NCBI GenBank assembly: GCA_900557165.1
Contig: USRS01000070.1
Span: 1-14,165 of the forward strand
Length of the DNA: 14,165 nucleotides
Direction of reading: 5' to 3'
DNA from: an uncultured Clostridium sp.
GTDB lineage: Bacteria > Bacillota > Clostridia > Peptostreptococcales > Peptostreptococcaceae
The notes under the pieces are model-generated. The model was not told the origin of the DNA, did no database searches, and worked only from the letters and a program-made list of their open reading frames with translations. This document shows positions 6,844-14,165 of the stretch, piece after piece. Position 1 is the stretch's first letter; every line of letters begins with the position of its first letter. A program made the translations under genes and the position numbers.

Positions 6844-9800
6844 ATTTGTTTTAGGTAGAGGTGGTATAGGAAAAACAACCTTTATGCTAAATGAAATAAA
6901 AAAAAGAGTACAAGATGATGAAACAAGTCCTGTAATTCTTTTAGTTCCAGAACAATACTCATTTGAAATGGAAAAAAATATGTCTAAACTTTTCCAAGGA
7001 AAAGAAAAAGATAAGTATCTAAGAAGTAGAGTACTTAGTTTTAAAACTATGAGTAGTATTGTTTTCTCAAAGGTGGGAGGACTTACTGATGTAAATATAA
7101 ATTCTAGTGGTAGAGCTATGATTGTTTATAAATCCATAGATAAAATAACAAAGGATTTAAATGTTTATGCAAGATCAGCAACACAATCAGGGTTTGTATC
7201 CTCCATAACAGATATGATATCGGAGTTAAAACAATATAATGTATCACCAGAAATATTGGAAAATATGTCAGGGGAAATAGAAAATGAAACATTAAGATAT
7301 AAATTAATGGATATTGCTAAAATATATACAGAATTTGAGAAAAATTTACATGAAAATTATGTGGATTCTCAAGATATGCTTACATCTTTAGCTGAAAAAC
7401 TAGAAAAATGTGATTACTTTAAAGGTGCATATATTTATATAGATGAATTTACAGGTTTTACACCTAATCAGTATGGAATTTTAAGAGTTTTATTAAAACA
7501 AGCAAAAGAAGTTTATGTATCTTTAACAATAGATTCTCTAACTCAATTTACTTATGCAAAAAATGATGCATTTTCAAGAACTAAGTATACTTTTGAAAAA
7601 TTATATAAAATAGCAGTAGAAGAAAACGTGAAAATACATACTAATATTAATTTAAACTCTGAAGAAGTAAAAAGGTTTAGGGGAAATGATGAGCTTAAAC
7701 ATTTGGAAGCTTTTTATCATGCTTATCCTTATAGAAAATATGAAAAAGAAACTAAACACATAGAAATTAAGGAATTTAATAATTTATATGATGAAGTGGA
7801 ACAAGTGGCAAAAGATATAGTTCATTTAGTTAGAAACAAAAAGGCTAGATATAAAGATATTACAGTGGCAACTAGAGATTTAAATAGATATGATTTTTTA
7901 GTTAAGTCCATATTTAAGGAATATGAAATTCCAAATTTTATAGATTCAAAAAGAGAAGCAAAAAGCAATCCTATTATAGTGCTAATTTTATCTGTATTGG
8001 AAATGAGACATAGGAGATATTCTTATGAAACTATGTTTAGATATTTAAAAAGTGGACTTATAGGAGTTGATGAAGAAGATATAAGTTTATTGGAAAACTA
8101 CGTCCTTCAAAACGGGATAACAGGTAAGAAGTGGTTTGAAGAAAGATGGGAGTATAAAGTAAATTCTAATTATTTAGCTGAAGAAAGTGAATTTGATTTA
8201 GAGCAAAAAGAAAGAATCAATGAAACTAAAAATAAAATATTAGAGCCAATTATAAAATTACAAGAAAAATTGGATAAGAAAAATAAAACTGTAAAAGAAA
8301 TCTGCACTTATGTTTATGAATTTTTAATTGATATTAATATAGAAGAAACATTGGAAAATTTAATTAATAATTTTACTGAAAAAGGTGACTTAGAAGTTGC
8401 AGATGAATATTCTCAAGTTTGGCAAATTGTTGTAGATATTTTAGATCAAATGGTCGAATTAATGGGGGATGAAAAAATTTCATTAGATAAATTTATGAAA
8501 GTTATAAGTTTAGGCTTTGATGAATATGAATTAGGTTTAGTACCACCTAGTATGGACCAAGTTTTAGTAAGTTCTATTGATAGAATGAAAAATTCCAATA
8601 CAAAATACCTGTATTTAATTGGAACTACAGATGGTATTTTCCCTCTAATTTCTAAAGAAAGTGGTTTATTAACAGATAAAGATAGAGAATCCCTTGGAGA
8701 AAAAGGATTGGAAGTAGATATAGATAGTAAAACTAAAACTTATGAAGAGCAGTTTTTAGTTTATAAAGCATTAACTTATACAAGTGAAAATCTTATAATA
8801 AGCTATCCCATATCAGACCATGAAGGAAAGACTTTAAGACCTTCTATAATTGTATCAAGGCTTAAAAAAATATTCCCTAATATAAGTATGACAAGTTATG
8901 TTTTAAAAGATTTAGATAATTCTACTCAAAAAGCTTTAGACAATATAACGGTAAAAGCTCCTACTTTTAATGAACTTATAAATGCTATTAAGGAATTTGA
9001 AATAAGAGATAATATAAATCCAGTTTATTTAGATTTATACAAATATTTCTTAAGTGATGAAGAATACAAGGGTAAATTGGAAAAGGTAGTAAGTGGGTTA
9101 AGCTATACAAATCAAGTTGAAAAAGTAGACAAAGAAAAAATTCAACAATTATATGAAAATAAAAATTTAAGTGTATCTAAATTAGAAAAATATGCAGGAT
9201 GTCCATTTTCTTATTTTATACAATATGGATTAAAAGTTCAGGAGAGAAAAGAATATTCATTTACAGCTCCAGATTTAGGTTCATTTGTTCATAATATACT
9301 TGATATCTTCTCAAAATCTTTAAATAAAGATAAATTAAATTGGCATGAAATAAATGAAGATTATATAAGAGTTAAAGTATCAATTATAGTTGATGAAATG
9401 GTGAGTAAAATTCCAGGATTTATATTAAATTCATCAGAACGATATAAATATTTAGCTTATAGGTTAAAGAAAATGTTAATATCAGCAATTAATATAATTT
9501 CCATGCAAATTAAACAAGGAAATTTTGAACCTGTAGATTATGAAGTAAGCTTTAGAAAAAATGGGAAATATCCACCTATAAAGCTTACTTTAAACAATGG
9601 AGAAGAAATAACACTAGTTGGTCAAATAGATAGAATTGATGAATTAGAAAAAGATGATAGCAAATATATTCGTATAGTAGATTACAAATCAGGAGATAAA
9701 TCTATTAACTTAACAGAAGTATATTATGGTTTACAGCTACAATTGTTAGTTTATTTAGATGCCATTATAGAAAGTGATAAATACAAAAAATCAACTTTAA

Positions 9801-10294
9801 AACCAGCAGCCATACTTTATAACAGAATTGATAATCCTATTGTAAAAAGCAATGAAGACCAAAAGGATTCAATTATAAATGAAGAAATATTGAAAAAACT
9901 TAGAATGAATGGTTTAGTTTTAAAAGATAAAGATATCATAGGTGAAATGGATTTATCATTAAAAGAAGGAGATAGAAAAACTTCTTTAGTAATACCTGCA
10001 AACTTTGATAAAAATGGAAATATAGGAAGATATACAAAAGGTGTTACAGATGAAGAATTTGATATATTAAGAGAATATGTAAAATATGAAGTAAAAGAAT
10101 TGTGTGAAAGAATGGTTGGAGGAGATATAAGTATTATTCCATGCAAAAATAAAAATGGAACATCTTGTGATTTCTGCTCTTATGCATCTATTTGTCAATT
10201 TGATGTTTCAATAAAAGGCAATACCTATACAGTTCTTAATGATAAAAGCGATGAAGAAGTTATTAAATTAATGGAGAAGGAGGTTAAAAAATAG
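6833..10294 (+). CDS. addB: ATP-dependent helicase/deoxyribonuclease subunit AddB
   Basis: This is a complete AddB of 1153 residues, close to the roughly 1,160 of the Bacillus subtilis protein. An intact Walker A GRGGIGKTT lies at 8-16, followed by LLVPEQYSFE (36 onward) and motif II IDEFTGF with D204-E205. The C-terminal nuclease domain has QID (D933), the catalytic DYK at 950-952 and the QLLVY segment ending at Y974. The iron-sulfur ligands are C790, C1112, C1115 and C1121, in the known AddB arrangement. AddB pairs with AddA to unwind and resect double-strand DNA ends. From family knowledge, its helicase-like part recognises Chi and its nuclease cuts the 5'-ended strand. It overlaps the upstream nuclease gene by 11 bp and shares one base with addA (TAGTG). 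No lesion is seen. The Chi sequence used here cannot be read from this window. Confidence 0.96.
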   Translation: MGLKFVLGRGGIGKTTFMLNEIKKRVQDDETSPVILLVPEQYSFEMEKNMSKLFQGKEKDKYLRSRVLSFKTMSSIVFSKVGGLTDVNINSSGRAMIVYKSIDKITKDLNVYARSATQSGFVSSITDMISELKQYNVSPEILENMSGEIENETLRYKLMDIAKIYTEFEKNLHENYVDSQDMLTSLAEKLEKCDYFKGAYIYIDEFTGFTPNQYGILRVLLKQAKEVYVSLTIDSLTQFTYAKNDAFSRTKYTFEKLYKIAVEENVKIHTNINLNSEEVKRFRGNDELKHLEAFYHAYPYRKYEKETKHIEIKEFNNLYDEVEQVAKDIVHLVRNKKARYKDITVATRDLNRYDFLVKSIFKEYEIPNFIDSKREAKSNPIIVLILSVLEMRHRRYSYETMFRYLKSGLIGVDEEDISLLENYVLQNGITGKKWFEERWEYKVNSNYLAEESEFDLEQKERINETKNKILEPIIKLQEKLDKKNKTVKEICTYVYEFLIDINIEETLENLINNFTEKGDLEVADEYSQVWQIVVDILDQMVELMGDEKISLDKFMKVISLGFDEYELGLVPPSMDQVLVSSIDRMKNSNTKYLYLIGTTDGIFPLISKESGLLTDKDRESLGEKGLEVDIDSKTKTYEEQFLVYKALTYTSENLIISYPISDHEGKTLRPSIIVSRLKKIFPNISMTSYVLKDLDNSTQKALDNITVKAPTFNELINAIKEFEIRDNINPVYLDLYKYFLSDEEYKGKLEKVVSGLSYTNQVEKVDKEKIQQLYENKNLSVSKLEKYAGCPFSYFIQYGLKVQERKEYSFTAPDLGSFVHNILDIFSKSLNKDKLNWHEINEDYIRVKVSIIVDEMVSKIPGFILNSSERYKYLAYRLKKMLISAINIISMQIKQGNFEPVDYEVSFRKNGKYPPIKLTLNNGEEITLVGQIDRIDELEKDDSKYIRIVDYKSGDKSINLTEVYYGLQLQLLVYLDAIIESDKYKKSTLKPAAILYNRIDNPIVKSNEDQKDSIINEEILKKLRMNGLVLKDKDIIGEMDLSLKEGDRKTSLVIPANFDKNGNIGRYTKGVTDEEFDILREYVKYEVKELCERMVGGDISIIPCKNKNGTSCDFCSYASICQFDVSIKGNTYTVLNDKSDEEVIKLMEKEVKK
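10277..10283 (+). promoter_or_regulatory. Ribosome binding site for the GTG start of addA
   Basis: A full AAGGAGG lies at the end of addB, ten bases before GTG 10294. It supports this rare start, which overlaps the addB stop by one base, and the resulting N-terminus (KWTKEQQEVID) is the usual AddA beginning. Confidence 0.75.
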
Positions 10295-13200
10295 TGGGCT
10301 CACCAAAATGGACGAAAGAACAACAAGAAGTAATAGACAGTAGAGATTGTAATTTATTAGTAGCAGCAGCTGCAGGTTCGGGAAAAACAGCCGTTTTAGT
10401 TGAAAGAATAATAAAGATAATTACAAATAAAGAAAAATTAGTAGATATAGATAGCTTGCTAGTAGTTACCTTCACCAACGCAGCAGCATCAGAAATGAGA
10501 GAAAGAATAGGAGATGCCATAGGTAAGGCCTTAGAAGAAAATCCAGAAGATACTCATTTACAAAATCAATTGGTACTTTTAAATAAGGCAAGTATAACAA
10601 CTATACATTCATTTTGTTTAGAAGTTATTAAATCAAATTTTCACAAGATAGATTTGGATCCTAACTTTAGAATAGGTGATGAAACAGAATGTACTATTTT
10701 AAAATTAGAAACTATAGAAGAAGTTTTTGAAGAATTTTATGAAGCAAAGGAAGATGATTTTTATAAATTAGTTGAAAGTTATAGTGAAAAAAGAGGAGAT
10801 TCCAACTTACAACATATGGTTTTAAGTATTTATTCCTTTGTTATGTCTTCACCTTATCCGAGAAAATGGTTAAAAGATAGTATAAATGATTTTAATATAG
10901 ATGATAATTTTGATTTTTCCACATCAAAATGGGCTCATATTATTTTAGATACTGTGAAAATTCAAATTAATGGTATTGTGAAAAACTTTAATAAAGCTTT
11001 GGAAATGGTAGAAGGCATAGAAGAGTTAGAAACTTTTACAGATAAATTAAAAATAGAATATAAAATGATAAAAAATCTTTTAGATAGTTGTGATAAAGGT
11101 TGGGAAGAATCTTATAGAGCAGCCCTATCTTTGGAATTTGAAAACTATGCAAAGGGAGTAAAAAGAATTCCCAAGGGGTCTGAAGAATACATAAAAGAAG
11201 CTAAAAATAAAGCTAAAAAAATAAGAGATGATGCTAAAAAATCTTTGGAATCTATACAAAATTCCACATTTAATAAAGATATTTCAGCATTAAATAAAGA
11301 AATAAAAATGTTATACCCAGTGGTTAATGCCCTTGGCAAAGTACTTATAAGATTTATGGACTTATATAGCAATAGAAAAAGGGAAAAAGGTATAATTGAC
11401 TTTAATGATATAGAACATTTTGCTTTAGATATATTGATTAAAAAAGATGAAAATGAAGATATTGTAAGAGATAAAGATGGCAAAGCTATAGGAAGTGATG
11501 TTGCCTTAGAATATAGGGAGAAATTTTATGAAATTTTTATAGACGAATATCAAGATTCCAACTTTGTCCAAGAAGTTTTACTTTCAACAATAGCTAAAGT
11601 TGAAACTCCAAATAGATTTATGGTTGGAGATGTTAAACAAAGTATTTATAGATTTAGACAAGCAAAACCTGAAATTTTCTTAGAAAAATATGCTACTTAT
11701 GGAACCGAAAAAGGTGAAGCAAATAGAAAAATAATGCTTTATAAAAACTTTAGAAGTAGGAAAGAAGTTATAGATAGTTGTAACTATATTTTTGAAAATA
11801 TAATGAGTAAAAATATAGGTGAAATTGAATATACAAAGGATGAATCATTAAATTTAGGTGCATCTTTCAAAGAAAATATTGAAAAAAATGTGATTGTAGG
11901 TGGTGCTACAGAAATTCATTTAATGGAAAAAGCACAAAAGGAAAATGAAGAAAGTCAAAATGATGATGAAATATCAGAAGAAGAGTTAGATAATATTCAA
12001 CTTGAAGCTCGTATGGTTGGTAAAATTATAAAAAATTTAATGTCAGAAGATGAAGAAGGTAATACATATAAAGTTTATGATAAAAAATTAGATGATTACA
12101 GAGTTGTTGATTTTAAAGATATAGTCATTTTACTTAGAGCTACATCTTCATGGGCACCAGTATTTGCTGATGAACTTATAAATATGGGAATACCAACATA
12201 TGCAGATACAGGGATGGGATATTTTGATACTATAGAAATTAAAACTATAATGTCATTTTTAAGGATAATAGATAATCCTATGCAGGATATTCCATTACTT
12301 GCTGTTTTAAAATCACCTATACTTCCATATACATCTTTCACACCAGAAGATTTTATAGATATAAGATTAGAAAATGAAAATACTAATCTTTTTGAATGTA
12401 TAAGAATTTTAAGTGAAAGTGAAGATGAAGAAAAGAAGGAAATAAAAGAAAAATGTCGAAGATTTCTAAGTGGATTAAAAGAATATAAGGAAAAATCTTT
12501 ATATATGAGTACGGATGAGTTTTTATGGCATTTATACATGAAAAGTGGATATTATGCTTATGTGGGAGCTTTACCAAGTGGAAGTCAAAGACAAGCTAAT
12601 TTAAAAATTTTATTTGAAAGAGCTAAGCAATTTGAAGAGACAAGTTTTAAAGGTATTTTTAACTTTATAAACTTTATAGATAAAATAAAAAAATCAAATT
12701 CTGATATGGGAAGTGCAAAAACTTTAGGAGAAAATGCCAATGTAGTAAGAATAATGTCTATACATAAAAGTAAAGGATTGGAATTCCCTATAGTATTTTG
12801 CTCTGCCATGAGTAAAAACTTCAATACAATGGACTTTAAAAAAGATATGTTATATCACTATGAATTGGGGTTTGGGCCACAACTTGTAGATATAGATAGA
12901 CGTATATCTTATCCAAGTATTGCAAAAGAAGCTTTAAAATACAAAATGAATTTGGAAAATTTATCAGAAGAGATGAGAATTCTTTATGTTGCCTTAACAA
13001 GAGCTAAGGAAAAACTTATTTTAACGGGTGCTGTAAAAGATATTCCAGCAACTTTAAATAAGTGGGGTAAAAATTTAGATGGAGATAGTCCCATGTCTCA
13101 ATATGATGTATTAAAAGCAAAAAATTATTTAGATTGGATTATGCCATCAGTATTAAAACATCAGGATTTTAAAGAAGTAAGAAAAGATTATGATATGAAT

Positions 13201-14079
13201 GTTTTATCTGAATATACTCATGATTCTAAGTGGTCATTTAATACTTGGGGAAAAGATGATGTAATAGTCCAAGAGAAGGAAGAAGAAAGAAATATAGAAA
13301 CTCTTCTAAAAGAAATGGAAGAAAGTACTTATGAAAGTGATTATAGCGAAGAAATAAAGGAAACTTTAAATTATGTTTATCCTTACAAAGAAAGTGTAAA
13401 AGTATCTGCTAGTATATCAGTATCAGAAATTAAAAAAATGCAAAGTACCCATGAAGAAGATTACTCCAAACCTTTGTATGAAGAAAAATTGACTTTAAAA
13501 AGACCTTTATTTATTCAAGAAGGTGAAGCTAAAAATAAAATCAGTCCACAGGAGAGGGGTACAATAGTCCATTTAGTTATGGAAGTACTTGATTTAAATA
13601 GAATAAATACAATAGATGAAATAAAGGAACAAATTAAAGATTTAATAAAAAGGGAAATAATAAGTGAAAAGCAATCTTTAGTTATTAATCCTTTTAAAAT
13701 ATATAAATTTTTTAAATCACAAGTTGGTAAAAGGGCATTATCTTCTCATTTTATAAAAAGAGAGCAAAGCATATATTCTCAGATAAAAATGAATGATATT
13801 TATTTAAACAATGAAGATATTCAAAATAATAGGGCAATATATGAAGAAGAAAGCATGATGCTTAGGGGTATAATAGATTTATACTTTGAAGAAGATGATG
13901 AATTAGTAATAGTTGATTACAAAACAGATTATATAACAGATGAAAATAAACAAGATGTTATAAATAGATATAGAAAACAGTTAGATTTATATGCTGATGC
14001 ACTTACTAAATTAAGTGGAAAGAAAGTAAAAGAAAAATATTTATATCTATTTAATATAGATAAAGAAGTTAAATTATAA
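10294..14079 (+). CDS. addA: ATP-dependent helicase/nuclease subunit AddA
   Basis: This complete 1261-residue AddA joins a UvrD-like SF1 helicase to a RecB-type nuclease. The helicase motifs are the Q-motif KEQQ (8-11), Walker A AAAGSGKT (25-32), motif Ia VTFTNAAASEM, motif II DEYQD (417-421), motif III GDVKQSIYRF (from 445), motif IV NFRSRKE, motif V HKSKGLEF (from 824) and motif VI RILYVALTRA (895-904). The nuclease domain has H1093 (RGTIVH), GIID (D1195), DYKTD with D1208 and K1210, and Q1229...Y1233. AddA is the translocating motor of the AddAB complex, and its nuclease trims the 3'-ended strand until Chi. An acidic stretch around residues 550-566 lies between helicase subdomains and is probably a loop. 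Unlike AddB, it has no C-terminal cysteine cluster, as expected. It starts with GTG, immediately coupled to addB, and ends 17 bp before sbcD. Confidence 0.97.
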   Translation: MGSPKWTKEQQEVIDSRDCNLLVAAAAGSGKTAVLVERIIKIITNKEKLVDIDSLLVVTFTNAAASEMRERIGDAIGKALEENPEDTHLQNQLVLLNKASITTIHSFCLEVIKSNFHKIDLDPNFRIGDETECTILKLETIEEVFEEFYEAKEDDFYKLVESYSEKRGDSNLQHMVLSIYSFVMSSPYPRKWLKDSINDFNIDDNFDFSTSKWAHIILDTVKIQINGIVKNFNKALEMVEGIEELETFTDKLKIEYKMIKNLLDSCDKGWEESYRAALSLEFENYAKGVKRIPKGSEEYIKEAKNKAKKIRDDAKKSLESIQNSTFNKDISALNKEIKMLYPVVNALGKVLIRFMDLYSNRKREKGIIDFNDIEHFALDILIKKDENEDIVRDKDGKAIGSDVALEYREKFYEIFIDEYQDSNFVQEVLLSTIAKVETPNRFMVGDVKQSIYRFRQAKPEIFLEKYATYGTEKGEANRKIMLYKNFRSRKEVIDSCNYIFENIMSKNIGEIEYTKDESLNLGASFKENIEKNVIVGGATEIHLMEKAQKENEESQNDDEISEEELDNIQLEARMVGKIIKNLMSEDEEGNTYKVYDKKLDDYRVVDFKDIVILLRATSSWAPVFADELINMGIPTYADTGMGYFDTIEIKTIMSFLRIIDNPMQDIPLLAVLKSPILPYTSFTPEDFIDIRLENENTNLFECIRILSESEDEEKKEIKEKCRRFLSGLKEYKEKSLYMSTDEFLWHLYMKSGYYAYVGALPSGSQRQANLKILFERAKQFEETSFKGIFNFINFIDKIKKSNSDMGSAKTLGENANVVRIMSIHKSKGLEFPIVFCSAMSKNFNTMDFKKDMLYHYELGFGPQLVDIDRRISYPSIAKEALKYKMNLENLSEEMRILYVALTRAKEKLILTGAVKDIPATLNKWGKNLDGDSPMSQYDVLKAKNYLDWIMPSVLKHQDFKEVRKDYDMNVLSEYTHDSKWSFNTWGKDDVIVQEKEEERNIETLLKEMEESTYESDYSEEIKETLNYVYPYKESVKVSASISVSEIKKMQSTHEEDYSKPLYEEKLTLKRPLFIQEGEAKNKISPQERGTIVHLVMEVLDLNRINTIDEIKEQIKDLIKREIISEKQSLVINPFKIYKFFKSQVGKRALSSHFIKREQSIYSQIKMNDIYLNNEDIQNNRAIYEEESMMLRGIIDLYFEEDDELVIVDYKTDYITDENKQDVINRYRKQLDLYADALTKLSGKKVKEKYLYLFNIDKEVKL

Positions 14080-14096
14080 AATTTTAAGGAGGAAAT

Positions 14097-14165
14097 ATGA
14101 GATTTATTCATACATCAGATTGGCACATAGGAAAAAACCTAGAAGGTCATTCAAGATTAGAAGAA
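14097..14165 (+). CDS. sbcD: Nuclease SbcCD subunit D, 5' end only
   Basis: The first 23 codons are present and the rest lies beyond the window edge. The start MRFIHTSDWHIGK carries the first metal-binding motif of the Mre11/SbcD phosphoesterases (D8-x-H10), and the following LEGHSRLEE is typical of SbcD rather than of other calcineurin-like enzymes. With SbcC it forms an ATP-dependent nuclease that opens hairpins and cleans blocked double-strand ends. AAGGAGG at 14086-14092 lies four bases before the ATG. It follows addA by 17 bp with no terminator between them, so it is probably the next gene of the same operon, with sbcC expected beyond it. Confidence 0.92.
   Translation, partial: MRFIHTSDWHIGKNLEGHSRLEE

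Noticed and set aside
1991..10294. A frameshifted or decayed duplicate addAB rather than a real module
   Set aside because: All three upstream reading frames are open over their full length with their own ribosome sites, and the motor and nuclease keep every key catalytic residue. Decay would not preserve these, although the scaffold alone has lost its ATP sites.
815..14111. Long reading frames on the - strand (for example 9817-10146, 11145-11483 and 12096-12539)
   Set aside because: They lie opposite strongly conserved genes, lack domain motifs and ribosome sites, and have the Ser/Phe/Ile-rich composition of antisense shadows of AT-rich coding DNA.

Overview
The window is very AT-rich, uses AGA and ATA codons heavily, and carries strong AGGAGG-type ribosome binding sites. 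Together with the gene order addB-addA-sbcD, this points to a low-GC Gram-positive anaerobe of the class Clostridia (Clostridiaceae or Peptostreptococcaceae-like). I cannot name the genus from sequence alone. All eight genes lie on the + strand.

Left part (1-1866): a leaderless class A beta-lactamase-fold serine hydrolase is followed by an M19-family (renal-type) dipeptidase. A good intrinsic terminator at 1826-1866 closes this section.

Right part (1919-14165): a sigma-A-like promoter at about 1919-1949 appears to start a long DNA-repair operon with very tight spacing. Its first three genes look like a second AddAB-type helicase-nuclease split into pieces: an AddB-like helicase scaffold with no P-loop (1991-3892), an intact UvrD/AddA-like SF1 helicase with no nuclease domain (3885-6080), and a stand-alone AddB/Cas4-type PD-(D/E)XK nuclease with a predicted 4Fe-4S cluster (6085-6843). 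They are followed directly by complete canonical addB (6833-10294) and addA (10294-14079), and by the first 23 codons of sbcD (14097 onward, cut by the window edge).

AddAB processes double-strand ends for RecA-dependent recombination. SbcD, with SbcC, cleaves hairpins and blocked ends. The three upstream genes contain the parts of one further end-processing machine: one motor, one dead helicase scaffold and one nuclease. Their translational coupling to addB suggests they work in the same process. This three-gene module is the most interesting content of the window; its function is inferred from motifs and context only.
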